DNA of 64,000 nucleotides, taken from DAOUFU01 sp034429275 (GTDB taxonomy: Bacteria > Chloroflexota > Anaerolineae > Aggregatilineales > Aggregatilineaceae). The DNA lies in the NCBI GenBank assembly GCA_034429275.1, contig DAOUFU010000013.1, forward strand, positions 1-64,000. The letters are read 5' to 3'. Under the pieces are notes generated by a model. It saw only the letters and a list, made by a program, of their open reading frames with translations. It ran no database searches and was not told the DNA's origin. Position 1 is the stretch's first letter. Every line of letters starts with the position of its first letter. This document shows positions 1-9,130 of the stretch, piece after piece. The translations under genes and the position numbers were made by a program.

Positions 1-1644
1 GGAGACGCCGTTCTGGGTGAACAGCCACACGTAAGCCTGGTCTTCCTGAAGGATGCGCTGCAGCTCCCAATAGAGCGGGGCGCGATCTTCGGGCTTGCAA
101 CCGGGCACGTTCAGGGCTTCCTTGAACAGGCGGTCAACTTCGGGGTTGCTATAGGACATGCTGTTGAAGCCGCTGCCTACGATATCGCCATCGGTGGTGA
201 ACAGGCCGGTCCAGTCCGGATCATCCGGATAGGAGTTGCGCCAGCCGAGCACAACCGCGTCGAAGGCCTGCGAATCCTGGATGTCCAGGAGCTGGTTGAA
301 GTCGATGGCCGAGACCTGCACTTCGATGCCGATCTGGGCGAGCTGCTGCTGCACCAGTTCCGCAATCTGACCACGACGGGTGTTGCCTTCGTTGGTCAGC
401 AGTTCGAAGGAGAACTTGACGCCATCTTTATCGAGGATGCCATCACCGTCGGTGTCGGCCCAGCCAGCTTCCGCCAGCAGAGCCTTAGCGGCTTCCTGGT
501 CCTGCGCGATGGGCTTGAGGTTAGGATCGAGCGCCCACGACGAGGGGATCAGGAACGAGGCCATCACCGTACCTTCGCCCAGCACGGCCTTCTCCATGAT
601 CTCGTCCATGTTGATGGCGAGCTGGATGGCGCGGCGGACCTTGACATCGCCGAACAGCGGGTGCGGAGCCTGGGGCACCGGGATGGGCAGCCCGTTCTCG
701 TCCAGCACCATTTCGCCATTGGCATCCTTCTCGAAGCCGTCCATCGGCTGATCGGGATCGGCCCAGTTCAGCGACAGGTAATCCCACAGGCCGGCAGCAT
801 AGCTGAAGCTCTGCAGGTTGGGATTGCTGCGGATTTCGGCGCGCTTGGCAGCCTGCGGGTTGTCGATCACATTCAGCTCACCCGCGATGAAGCGCTCGGC
901 CAGCACCACCTGGTCCGGAACGGTCACATACAGGAAACCTTCGGGGATCACCGGCTTGTAGTAGTTCTTATTCGCCAGCAGCACCACGCGCTCCGGGTCC
1001 ATCGACTCGAAAACGAAGGGGCCACCGCTGACGTTGGGGGTGAGTTCGTAGGGATGCCCGATCAGCGATGCCCAGTCAAAGTCCTCGCCCATCTCCGGCG
1101 TCCAGCCGAAAACATGCGATGGCACAATGCTCTTGGCCGCATCACTGAGGACACCGCACGAAGCCGACAGGAAGGTGATGGTCACCGTGCGGCCATCTTC
1201 GCTGACTTCGACTTTGTCGATGTCGTCCACGGTGTACCCGTAGGGCGATTCGAACTCATCGGCGTGCTTGTAAGCATAGTAGGTGAACAGGTAATCCCAG
1301 CCATCCACCGGTTCGCCATCCGACCAGAACAGGTTATCCACCAGGTTGAAGGTATAGACCAGGCCATCTTCGCTGACGGTCCAATCCTTGACCAACGCAC
1401 CTTCAACATTCGGGGCGAAGAACTGGGTGACGGGGTCCACACCAATAAACCCAACCGTCAGCCACGCAGTAACCGCGCGGCAGTCGGTGCCAGAGCACCG
1501 CAGGTCGTTGATCGGGCCAATGGATGTACCGCCATTCCCCTGGATGATGGGGCCACCGCTGCCGGTCTCAGGTCCCTGGGCAACCGCGACCATCGGGGTC
1601 ACCAGCAAGGCCAGGACAAGCGCAAAAACCAGTGTACGTTTCAT
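1..1644 (-). CDS. ABC transporter substrate-binding protein, family 5 (peptide/nickel type), partial
   Basis: Extracytoplasmic solute-binding protein that would deliver oligopeptides, nickel or a similar ligand to an ABC permease not present in this window. The gene runs off the left edge, leaving 548 codons in frame with the start but no stop. Residues 1-22 form a signal peptide with a short K-R head and hydrophobic core, and probable cleavage before Q23-G24. There is no lipobox cysteine. The mature part has the family-5 layout, with a central region reading DVKVRRAIQLAINMDEI and a later segment typical of DppA/OppA-like proteins. The ATG at 1644 is preceded by a strong AAGGAGG site about 8 bases upstream. 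Ligand specificity cannot be read from the sequence. Confidence 0.9.
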   Translation of the reverse strand, partial: MKRTLVFALVLALLVTPMVAVAQGPETGSGGPIIQGNGGTSIGPINDLRCSGTDCRAVTAWLTVGFIGVDPVTQFFAPNVEGALVKDWTVSEDGLVYTFNLVDNLFWSDGEPVDGWDYLFTYYAYKHADEFESPYGYTVDDIDKVEVSEDGRTVTITFLSASCGVLSDAAKSIVPSHVFGWTPEMGEDFDWASLIGHPYELTPNVSGGPFVFESMDPERVVLLANKNYYKPVIPEGFLYVTVPDQVVLAERFIAGELNVIDNPQAAKRAEIRSNPNLQSFSYAAGLWDYLSLNWADPDQPMDGFEKDANGEMVLDENGLPIPVPQAPHPLFGDVKVRRAIQLAINMDEIMEKAVLGEGTVMASFLIPSSWALDPNLKPIAQDQEAAKALLAEAGWADTDGDGILDKDGVKFSFELLTNEGNTRRGQIAELVQQQLAQIGIEVQVSAIDFNQLLDIQDSQAFDAVVLGWRNSYPDDPDWTGLFTTDGDIVGSGFNSMSYSNPEVDRLFKEALNVPGCKPEDRAPLYWELQRILQEDQAYVWLFTQNGVS

Positions 1645-2039
1645 GGAAAAGGTTCCTCCTTAGGAGCACATGTCAAGCAACACTCTTGCCTTTCACAAAC
1701 CCGGTTTGGGATGTTCTGCCACCCCCCTTCTTCTGCAAAACAGATTCCACCTACAGGTAAATACATCCCAATCCTGGAAACAGTTCAAATCCTGGGCAAA
1801 TTGAATTGGAATCCGCCTGGGGTTTGCCTCCGTTCCAGGGACAGGCCATTATATCGTGTTTTTGCCACAACGCTTCAGGTCGCTGAAGCTCACCGCGCCG
1901 GAACTGCGGGCGAGTTGAAGGTGTCGAGAGGAAAGTCCCATCTGGGACAGCCTGAACCGAAAATGGCATGTAATTTGTACTCAGTTTAGCACAAGAGGGT
2001 ATCCCCTACCAGTCGAAATTACTCTGCCTGTTACGCTGC
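1645..2039. other. intergenic region between two minus-strand genes
   Basis: About 395 bases with no supportable gene. It must carry the promoter of the binding-protein gene on the minus strand. A TATAAT hexamer occurs on the minus strand at 1853-1848, but no convincing -35 box lies at the right distance, so the promoter call is weak. A Shine-Dalgarno sequence sits at about 1652-1660. Confidence 0.4.
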
Positions 2040-2960
2040 TCACGGCACCCGGATTCCATCGCCGGATTCGACAGCGGGCACGCTCGTCGGATGTTCTGCT
2101 TCACGGATCAGCACGCGGGCCAGACCCGCCGCCAGGACCAGCCCGCCACCTATGATTTGCCAGGCGGAGAGCCGCTCGTCGTAGAGGACCACGCCCAACA
2201 GTGCCGCCGCGACCGGCTCACCATAGGACAGCGTGCCGTATTCGATGGTCTTCAGATGGCCCAAGGCGGCAATCACCAGAGTCAGGGCCAGGAAACCGTG
2301 CAGCACGCCGATGGCGAGAATCCAGGGCACGTCTGCAAGGGTCAGATTGGCCCCGGCGACGGCAATCACCGGGATCATCACCAGGGTGGCGAAGGCAAAC
2401 TGGGTGAAGGTGCGCGATAGGCCCGCGCTGTTCCCGCTCAGCCGGGGATTGTTGAACAACAAGAACAGGCCATAAAACACGCCGGAGAGAAAACCAAAGA
2501 CCAGGCTCTCGACCTGCGCCGGGCCGGTAGGCAGCTTGAACTCGGTGATGAACACCGTCCCCAGCAGCGCGCAGCCCAACAGCAAGCCGTTGGTCCAGTC
2601 CAGGCCCTCGCCCAGCCAGGCAGCGGCCAGGGTGCTGGCGATCAGCGGGCCGAGATAGAGCAAAAAAGCGGCACTGGCCAGCGTGCCGCTCATCACCGCT
2701 TTGAAATAGCTCACCACGAACAGCGCCAGGAAGACGCCCGATCCTGCCGAAACCCACAGCCGGGCAGGTCGTTCGCCTGCCTGGCCCGGACGGGTCAGGG
2801 CGCGCAGCACCACCAGGCACAGCAGCCCGATGCCAAAGCGCCCCAGCGCGATAGCGAACTCATTGCCCGGTGACACCTGCCGGACGAAGACGCCCAGCGT
2901 AGCCATGATGCCGGTCCCGGCCAGGGCGGCGAACATCCACAGCAAACGATCTTTCGCCAT
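2040..2960 (-). CDS. EamA/DMT-family membrane transporter
   Basis: Integral membrane protein of the drug/metabolite transporter superfamily, about 306 residues and ten predicted hydrophobic segments arranged as two EamA repeats. Members export or exchange amino acids, metabolites or drugs. Glycine-rich helices, a TM-embedded G-E-P-V-A motif near residue 255 in the second repeat, and the length fit the family. It follows livF by only about 20 bases on the same strand and is probably the last gene of the liv operon, so an amino acid export role is possible but inferred. A GTG at 2975 is an alternative start. The ATG at 2960 has GGTGAG ten bases upstream and gives the usual short N-terminus. Confidence 0.85.
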   Translation of the reverse strand: MAKDRLLWMFAALAGTGIMATLGVFVRQVSPGNEFAIALGRFGIGLLCLVVLRALTRPGQAGERPARLWVSAGSGVFLALFVVSYFKAVMSGTLASAAFLLYLGPLIASTLAAAWLGEGLDWTNGLLLGCALLGTVFITEFKLPTGPAQVESLVFGFLSGVFYGLFLLFNNPRLSGNSAGLSRTFTQFAFATLVMIPVIAVAGANLTLADVPWILAIGVLHGFLALTLVIAALGHLKTIEYGTLSYGEPVAAALLGVVLYDERLSAWQIIGGGLVLAAGLARVLIREAEHPTSVPAVESGDGIRVP

Positions 2961-2980
2961 ACCGTCACAACTCACCGGGC

Positions 2981-3697
2981 TTACAGCTCACCGAGATAGG
3001 CGTGCCGGACCCGCTCGTTGTGCAGCAGATCATCGGCGGGGCCTTCCAGCGCGACGGTGCCCGTTTCCAGCACATATCCATAGTCGGCCAGCCGCAGCGC
3101 GGCGCGCGCATTCTGCTCAACCAGCAGCACGGTCACCCCTTGTTCATTGATCGCCCGGATGGTATCAAAAATCGCCTTGACCAGCAGCGGAGCCAACCCC
3201 AGCGAGGGTTCATCGAGCATGAGCAGCTTGGGGCTGGCCATCAGCGCTCGCCCGATCGAGAGCATCTGCTGCTCACCGCCGGAGAGCGTGCCGCCCAACT
3301 GCTTTTTGCGCTGAGCCAGCCGAGGGAACAAGTCATACACACGCTGGCGGTTGGCTTCGATGGCGGCGCGATCGCTGCCCAGCGAAAACGCGCCCATGTT
3401 CAGGTTTTCGTTCACCGTCAGCGTAGGGAAAATCTGGCGACCTTCCGGGGCCTGAGTCATGCCCAGGTAGACGATCTGGTGAGCGGGCATCTGGTGAATG
3501 GGCGTGCCGTCGAAGATGATCTCGCCCGAACGCGCGCGCAGCAGGCCGGAAATAGTGCGCAGCGTGGTCGTTTTGCCGGCCCCATTGGCCCCAATCAAGG
3601 TAACCACCTGGCCCGCTTCCACCGAGAGCGAGATGCCCTTCAGCGCGCGAATGCTGCCGTAGTAAGTATTGACATTGCGAAGCTCAAGCAAAGGCAT
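2981..3697 (-). CDS. livF: branched-chain amino acid ABC transporter ATP-binding protein LivF
   Basis: Cytoplasmic ATPase subunit of the HAAT (Liv) uptake system. The 238-residue length is normal. Walker A is G-A-N-G-A-G-K-T at residues 36-43, the signature is L-S-G-G-E-Q-Q, and Walker B is L-L-M-L-D-E-P, followed by the LivF-typical SLGLAPLLV stretch. It overlaps the upstream livG end by 14 bases, which fits translational coupling. With LivG it powers LivH/LivM import of the ligand bound by LivK. Substrate could be Leu/Ile/Val or another small amide, because HAAT paralogues also take urea and amides. Confidence 0.95.
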   Translation of the reverse strand: MPLLELRNVNTYYGSIRALKGISLSVEAGQVVTLIGANGAGKTTTLRTISGLLRARSGEIIFDGTPIHQMPAHQIVYLGMTQAPEGRQIFPTLTVNENLNMGAFSLGSDRAAIEANRQRVYDLFPRLAQRKKQLGGTLSGGEQQMLSIGRALMASPKLLMLDEPSLGLAPLLVKAIFDTIRAINEQGVTVLLVEQNARAALRLADYGYVLETGTVALEGPADDLLHNERVRHAYLGEL

Positions 3698-4583
3698 GGC
3701 GATACCCTTCGTCTTCGTCCTCGCCCAGATACGCCGTGATCACCTTGGGATTCTGCTGAATCTCGGCGGGTGTGCCCTCGGCGATCTTGCGCCCATCATC
3801 CAGTACGACGATGCGATCCGAGATGCTCATCACCACCTTCATATCGTGCTCGATGAGCAGGATCGTTACCCCTTTTTCGCGGATGCGGTTGATAGTCTGC
3901 ATCAAGGCCAGCCCTTCAGCCTCATTAAGGCCCGCCGCCGGTTCATCCAGAATCAGCAGTTTAGGATTGGTCGCAAGTGCCCGCGCGATCTCCAGGCGGC
4001 GCTGGTCGCCATAGGGCAGGTTGCGTGCCAGTTCGTTGGCAACACCTGCCAGCCCGATGAATTCCAGGTGCTGCATCGACTGGTCAATGATGTACTGCTC
4101 TTCGGCCCGCTCAGAGGGCAGGCGCAGCAGGGCACTGAGCGCCCCGGCTTTGGTCCGGTGATGCTCGCCCGCCATGACGTTTTCGAGCACGGTCAGCCGG
4201 GGGAACAGCCGGATAGTCTGGAAAGTGCGCGCGATTCCACGCTCGACCACGTCGTGCGGGCGCAGCACCGGCACGATCCCCAGCAGCGGCAGTACCAGGC
4301 GCGGCACCTGGGGAACCAGGTTGCCCAGCCGGGTGAAGGTGGTGCGCAGCCAGCGCTGAGTCTTGCCGGGATAGGTCTGGACAATCACCTTGCCATCAAA
4401 TTTCACCGTGCCCTCGGTAGCCGGGTAGATGCCGGTGATCACATTAAACACGGTGGTTTTGCCCGCGCCATTGGGGCCAATGATGCTCAGAATTTCGCCC
4501 TTCGAGACACTGAAATCCAGGCCGTCGATGGCGCGCAGCCCACCGAAATCTTTGCTGAGTGCGGTCACTTCGAGTAGGGTCAT
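3684..4583 (-). CDS. livG: branched-chain amino acid ABC transporter ATP-binding protein LivG
   Basis: Second ATPase of the Liv importer, 299 residues. Walker A is at residues 36-43, the signature region reads LPYGDQRRLEIARAL, and Walker B reads L-L-I-L-D-E-P-A-A-G-L-N. It is longer than the usual 250-260 residues because of an insertion of roughly 35 residues around positions 65-100, between the Walker A region and the ARTFQ Q-loop. A GTG start at 4598 overlaps the livM stop (GTGA), but the ATG at 4583 has GAGGA eight bases upstream and starts the canonical M-T-L-L-E-V sequence, so it is preferred. Confidence 0.93.
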   Translation of the reverse strand: MTLLEVTALSKDFGGLRAIDGLDFSVSKGEILSIIGPNGAGKTTVFNVITGIYPATEGTVKFDGKVIVQTYPGKTQRWLRTTFTRLGNLVPQVPRLVLPLLGIVPVLRPHDVVERGIARTFQTIRLFPRLTVLENVMAGEHHRTKAGALSALLRLPSERAEEQYIIDQSMQHLEFIGLAGVANELARNLPYGDQRRLEIARALATNPKLLILDEPAAGLNEAEGLALMQTINRIREKGVTILLIEHDMKVVMSISDRIVVLDDGRKIAEGTPAEIQQNPKVITAYLGEDEDEGYRHAFA

Positions 4584-4594
4584 CTCTGGTGTCC

Positions 4595-6343
4595 TCACGA
4601 GGTGGCCTGTGCCGCCACTGCCACCGGATCGGGTGCGTCGGCCAGCGCCGACACCACCACACCACGCCGCCGTTCCGGGATGATCCCTGCCGGGCGCAGC
4701 ACCATCATGATCACCATCGCTACACCCATCAGGCCATCACGCCAATCCATGATGCGGAAGGCTGTGATCTGCCGCTCCAGGTCCGGCCCCAGGGCGTTGC
4801 CAAACGCCAGCGCCACAACGATATAAGCCGCCACCGCGCCCAGCACCCAGGGACGCGCGTTCTCGGTGCGCCGTCGGGCCACTTTCGAGATGATGATAAC
4901 CAGCAGGGCCATCGCCAGGCCCAGGGCGCGCAGCGCAGGCTCGTTCAAGACCACAGCGGGCAGCAGGAAGGCGATCACCGCTGCCCCGCTTTCCACCAGG
5001 GCAGAGCGCAGGCGTTCGCGCGCGCTGAACAGGTACAGCCCCAGGATCGCAGCCAGGATCACAACCGGCGTCGTCCCCTTATACAGGAAGGTCGGCCCCA
5101 CGTCGCGCAACAGCTCCGGCAGTGCGACCATCCCCAATGTGCCCACCAGGATGCCGGGGATCGAGCCGCTCCCACCCAGCACCACGATGCAAAACATGAT
5201 CACTGACTGCAAGAAGTTGAAGCTCTCCGGGGCAACGACCGTGAAGCGGCTGGCATAGAGCACGCCTGCCACGCCCGCCCATGCCGATCCGATGGCAAAC
5301 GCCATGAGCTTGACCTGGGTTGTATCGATACCCATCGCTTCAGCGGCGAGCTGATCTTCGCGCACGTAGAGCCAGGCGCGCCCCAGCCGCGAGTCTTGCA
5401 GCCGCCGCATCCCCACAATGGTCAGCACGATGAAGGTCAGCACCAGGTAATAATAAGGTCGCGCGTCGCGGCGGAAGGCGACCGGCGTCCACTCGATGCC
5501 CAGGACCGTTGTCGAGTCCTGCACATTGAAGTATTCGTCCAGGCTGTAGTCGATCTCGGAGACGATCTGATCGGTGCGGGCCAGCATCAGCAGCGAGAAG
5601 ACCGCCACCACCGCCACCATAGCAGCTGCCTGCCCCCACATCGAGGTGCGCTCGCGCAGCGAGGCCGCGACCACCAGCACTACCACTCCCATCGCCATCG
5701 AGACGATGAACAACTGCCTGTGATCGAGCGCCTGCGGCAGGTAGTAGGCTGCCGCCAGCACAACCGCGCCCCCCCAACGGAGAATCGGGCCGCCCTTGCG
5801 CATGGTATAGACATACAGCGCCAGCAGAACCGCCAGCACGATCACCGGGACCGGCTGGGCCCAGGGCAGCGGAAGCTCCGGGCGACCCGCGCCAAACAGG
5901 CCGTTCGAGCCGCCGGTGATTCCAAAAATGTTGTTCGTCATGCTGATGCGGAAAATCTCGCCAAAGGCGATGGTGACAATACACAGGTAATCCCCGCGCA
6001 GGTGCAGCATGGGCCGGAAGACCACCACCGCCACGCCGCCCGCCACCAGTGCCGCGATGGGGATGGTCGCCAGCATGGTGATGTTGTGGTCGATGCTGAG
6101 GATGGCGGCAGTATAAGCCCCCAGGCCGAAGAAAGCCGCGTGTCCAAGCTGGAACAGCCCGGCATAACCGACGATGATATTCAGGCTGAGGCCGAGCATC
6201 ACATAGATGCCGGCGAACACCGCCAGCGAGGTCCGCGAGCGGTCCATAAACGAAAAATAGGGCAGCGCAATCGCCAGCAGCAGCAGGGCAGCCTGCCACA
6301 TCCAGGGCGCGGGGCGTGGGAGTCGTTTGAGAGCCTGGTCCAT
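4595..6343 (-). CDS. livM: branched-chain amino acid ABC transporter permease LivM
   Basis: Inner-membrane permease subunit, 582 residues. The N-terminal half carries the LivM core, including IVGYAGLFQLGHAAFFGLGAYTAA and GDYLCIVTIAFGEI. The EAMGIDTTQVKLMAFAIGSAWAGVAG segment after mid-protein is the permease coupling region. It is well above the usual 320-420 residues. There is an added hydrophobic and soluble stretch in the middle (about residues 170-300), and a C-terminal membrane extension after residue 440. Only one base separates it from the livH stop, and it overlaps livG's GTG. The extra segments are visible in the sequence; their role is unknown. Confidence 0.92.
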   Translation of the reverse strand: MDQALKRLPRPAPWMWQAALLLLAIALPYFSFMDRSRTSLAVFAGIYVMLGLSLNIIVGYAGLFQLGHAAFFGLGAYTAAILSIDHNITMLATIPIAALVAGGVAVVVFRPMLHLRGDYLCIVTIAFGEIFRISMTNNIFGITGGSNGLFGAGRPELPLPWAQPVPVIVLAVLLALYVYTMRKGGPILRWGGAVVLAAAYYLPQALDHRQLFIVSMAMGVVVLVVAASLRERTSMWGQAAAMVAVVAVFSLLMLARTDQIVSEIDYSLDEYFNVQDSTTVLGIEWTPVAFRRDARPYYYLVLTFIVLTIVGMRRLQDSRLGRAWLYVREDQLAAEAMGIDTTQVKLMAFAIGSAWAGVAGVLYASRFTVVAPESFNFLQSVIMFCIVVLGGSGSIPGILVGTLGMVALPELLRDVGPTFLYKGTTPVVILAAILGLYLFSARERLRSALVESGAAVIAFLLPAVVLNEPALRALGLAMALLVIIISKVARRRTENARPWVLGAVAAYIVVALAFGNALGPDLERQITAFRIMDWRDGLMGVAMVIMMVLRPAGIIPERRRGVVVSALADAPDPVAVAAQATS

Positions 6344-6344
6344 A

Positions 6345-7277
6345 TCACACCTTCTCCGCGACAGTCTCGCCCAGAATCCCGGTCGGGCGAGCGATCAGGA
6401 TGGTGATCAGCAGGACATACGCGATCGCATCCTTCCAGGCAGAGGCATCCGCCAGCCCCAAATTCGGCCCATAGGCGACTACCATAGTCTCAGCAATGCC
6501 CAGGATGAATCCCCCCAACACCGCGCCGGGGATGTTGCCGATGCCCCCCAGAATGGCGGCGATGAAGGCTTTGAGGCCAAAGACCCATCCCAGGGTGAAG
6601 TTGAACGACCCATAATAGATGCCGATCAACACCCCGGCCAGCCCACCCAACGCCGGGCCAATGAAGAACACCAGCGAGATGATCCGGTCCACGTTGATGC
6701 CCATCAGGCGGGAAACGTTGTGATCGAGCGAGACAGCGCGCATGGCCGTGCCGATGCGCGTGCGCTGTACGAACAGGTACAGCCCGGTCATCACCGCGCC
6801 GCAGACCAGCAGCATCAACACCTGCAAGCCAGAGACCGACACGCGGTCGGTCAGTTGCAGCGCGGGCAGGTCGGAAAGCAGCCCTTGTGGATAGGTGCGC
6901 CAGCGCGCATTGGACAGGTTGCGGGCGATGGCTTGCAGGGTGAAGGCCGCGCCCAGGGCCGAGATGATGGGCGAGAGGCGGCCCGCCGAACGTAACGGAC
7001 GATAGGCCACGCGCTCCACCGTCATGCCCATCAGGCCGATAAAGACCATGACCAGCACAGAGGCGACCAGGATCGCCACCAGGTCCATATCCGTCAGCCC
7101 GGCCAGGACCGAGGTGAGCAGCCCCCAGCCGGCCAATGTTCCCCACATGAACATATCGCCATGCGCGAAATTGATCAGCTTGAGCACGCCGTACACCATC
7201 GTATAGCCGAGCGCGACCACCGCATAGAAGCCGCCAATGGTCAATCCATTGATGAGTTGCTGTAAGAATGTTTCCAT
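6345..7277 (-). CDS. livH: branched-chain amino acid ABC transporter permease LivH
   Basis: Membrane permease partner of LivM, 310 residues from the ATG at 7277. It begins METFLQQLINGLTIGGFYAVVALG, a typical LivH start, and contains AVSLDHNVSRLMGINVDRI, the EAA-like loop contacting the ATPases. An in-frame ATG at 7322 would add 15 residues, but lies within an intercistronic hairpin and gives an atypical N-terminus. A GGAAAG sequence is about ten bases upstream of 7277. Second gene of the liv operon. Confidence 0.94.
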   Translation of the reverse strand: METFLQQLINGLTIGGFYAVVALGYTMVYGVLKLINFAHGDMFMWGTLAGWGLLTSVLAGLTDMDLVAILVASVLVMVFIGLMGMTVERVAYRPLRSAGRLSPIISALGAAFTLQAIARNLSNARWRTYPQGLLSDLPALQLTDRVSVSGLQVLMLLVCGAVMTGLYLFVQRTRIGTAMRAVSLDHNVSRLMGINVDRIISLVFFIGPALGGLAGVLIGIYYGSFNFTLGWVFGLKAFIAAILGGIGNIPGAVLGGFILGIAETMVVAYGPNLGLADASAWKDAIAYVLLITILIARPTGILGETVAEKV

Positions 7278-7309
7278 GAGTGCGCGTCTTTCCAAAGCAG
7301 GGAGTCGAT

Positions 7310-7336
7310 GAGGGAGCGGCATTTCACCGCCCCCTC
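7310..7336 (-). terminator. intercistronic hairpin between livK and livH
   Basis: Inverted repeat with a 10-bp stem (one G-T wobble) and a 7-base loop, lying just downstream of the livK stop on the minus strand. There is no T-run, so it is more likely a processing or mRNA-stabilising element or a partial attenuator, letting binding protein be made in excess of permease. Confidence 0.5.
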
Positions 7337-7358
7337 ACTGGCTGGCTGTAAGTGAATT

Positions 7359-8522
7359 TTATTCGGCGCTTTCGGGCTGCGGCTGTTCAGGATAGTACGC
7401 GATCTCACCCTCGGCGTTGATCTGGTACAGGGCGTGAATGGTGCCCAGGCGGTCACCCTTCTCGTCGAAGCCCAGGATCGGGCCGCTCAGCCCCGGATAG
7501 TCCTTGAAGTCCTCGTGCAGATAGGCGGCCAGCTCTTCAGGATCGGTGCTCTCGGTCTCGGTGATGGCGTGCGCAATCACGTTGAAAGCTTCGGCGGCCA
7601 ACATCCACCAGACGCTGCTGGGCGGCTCGCCATAAGCCTCTTCAAAATCCTTGACGAACTGGATCGCTTCGGGATATTCCAGGTCCTTGGGCAGCGGCTC
7701 AGTGGTGATGTAAGTCCCAGCCGCAGCATCAACGCCCGCGATCTCGACCATTTCGGGGTTGTTGCTGGCATTGCCCATCATCCACTGGATATTCAGGCCA
7801 AGCTCGGCAGACTGGCGCAGCAGCAAGCCGCCTTGGGCATGGTAGCCGGTGAAATAGACGACATCCAGGCCCGCGTTGCCGATATTGGTCAGAATGGGGC
7901 TGAAGTCCTGGTCATCCGGGTTGATGGCGTCGAAGAATGCCACTTCCAGCCCGGCTTCCTCAGCGTAGATTTTGGTCCAGTCGGCCAGGCCCTTGGCATA
8001 GGTCGAGTTATCGTGCAGAATGCCAATTTTCTTTGCGCCGAGCACCTGGTCCATCGCCATAACGGCAAACAGGGCCTGGCGATCATCGAGGAAGCACACG
8101 CGGAAAAACTGGGTGAATCCCTTTTGGGTCAGGCGCGTAGCGGTCGAAGAAGGCGTGATGTGCAGGATGCCTTCCTCAGCATAGATTTCAGAGGCCGGTT
8201 CGGTGGCGGTCGAGTTATACGCACCGATTACCGCGATCACGCCCGCATCCACCAGGCGGTCAGCTACCAGCGCGGACTGGGTGGGATCGCCCGCGTCATC
8301 TTCGATCACCAGCTCCACCGGACGTCCCAGCAGGCCGCCCGCTTCGTTCACCTGGTCCACCAGCAGTTGGACTGCTTTGACGAACCCCTGACCTTCATAG
8401 GCATAATCGCCGGTCATGGGACCTTGCAAGCCGATCTTGATCGGCTCACCTTCCTGGGCATTGACCAGCGGCCCCAATGCCATTGTCGCCAAAACCACAA
8501 GCACCAAAAGACGTTTTATCAT
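7359..8522 (-). CDS. livK: branched-chain amino acid ABC transporter substrate-binding protein
   Basis: Extracytoplasmic receptor of the Liv system, 387 residues, Peripla_BP_6 type. Residues 1-22 are a signal peptide with cleavage expected at N-A/Q-E. No lipobox Cys is present. The mature start KIGLQGPMTGDYAYEGQGF is typical for LivJ/LivK, as is the following motif around LIEDDAGDP. The segment ITPSSTATRLTQKG lies in the ligand-cleft region. It is the first gene of the six-gene minus-strand operon with livH, livM, livG, livF and the EamA gene. The actual ligand is unproven. Confidence 0.94.
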   Translation of the reverse strand: MIKRLLVLVVLATMALGPLVNAQEGEPIKIGLQGPMTGDYAYEGQGFVKAVQLLVDQVNEAGGLLGRPVELVIEDDAGDPTQSALVADRLVDAGVIAVIGAYNSTATEPASEIYAEEGILHITPSSTATRLTQKGFTQFFRVCFLDDRQALFAVMAMDQVLGAKKIGILHDNSTYAKGLADWTKIYAEEAGLEVAFFDAINPDDQDFSPILTNIGNAGLDVVYFTGYHAQGGLLLRQSAELGLNIQWMMGNASNNPEMVEIAGVDAAAGTYITTEPLPKDLEYPEAIQFVKDFEEAYGEPPSSVWWMLAAEAFNVIAHAITETESTDPEELAAYLHEDFKDYPGLSGPILGFDEKGDRLGTIHALYQINAEGEIAYYPEQPQPESAE

Positions 8523-9130
8523 CTCTGCCTCCCAGGATGAAAAACCAAAGGTACATGAACAATCACACGGCTGGCCTGGCAGTGTCGATCGCCCTGACCT
8601 GCTCGATCAACGCCCTCTTGAATACAAGCGGCCACTGGACGCCTGAAGTATTGACGGTCTCGGCTGAGCTGTCCTGGGCAATGAGCACAAACATCAACAC
8701 CGCCTGATCGGATCTATTAAATGATCAATCGCGTTGTTTGGCCTCCTTTCTTGGGTGGATGTCGGTCTTTGCCTTCTACCGCAGAAAGCCTCCCAACAGC
8801 AGTGGAGGAAAGAAGATTGGGAAGTCAGTAAGTTTTTTCGGTCATCAGCCGGACTGGCAATTACGATTAATTTACCGGATACGAACAAACACGTCAAACG
8901 GATTAACGACAGCGAGTCAACACCTTACCCGCTCGTGGCGCAGGCTAACGCACTGCATGCCCGGTGAAAAATCCCGGCTGCCACACTTTGAAAACGTTAA
9001 AGATCATTAAACAAAGCATACTCGGACTTTAAACATTACTTACTACCATCTTTATCTGTGCTGTCTACCATGTGCATCGTGTTTGAGGCAATGATGCCCA
9101 TCCGTTGTGGAACCTGATGAGGAGAACTCG
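8523..9130. other. divergent intergenic region between livK and pstS
   Basis: About 600 bases between divergent genes with no convincing coding sequence. The short plus-strand frames here lack a good ribosome binding site. It should hold promoters for livK leftward and pstS rightward. The last 130 bases are AT-rich and contain the direct repeats annotated separately. Confidence 0.5.
8997..9057 (+). promoter_or_regulatory. candidate Pho box: TTAAACA-like direct repeats upstream of pstS
   Basis: TTAAAG at 8997, TTAAACA at 9007 and 9029, TTACTAC at 9040 and TTTATCT at 9051. The spacing from 9007 onward is a multiple of 11 bases. PhoB/PhoP regulators bind direct repeats with an 11-bp period (Bacillus TTAACA type, E. 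coli CTGTCAT type). The array ends about 74 bases before the pstS start. The match is read by eye and is inferential. Confidence 0.4.

Noticed and set aside
661..1989. 442-codon plus-strand frame over the first binding-protein gene
   Set aside because: Antisense to a gene with a signal peptide, family motifs and a strong ribosome binding site.
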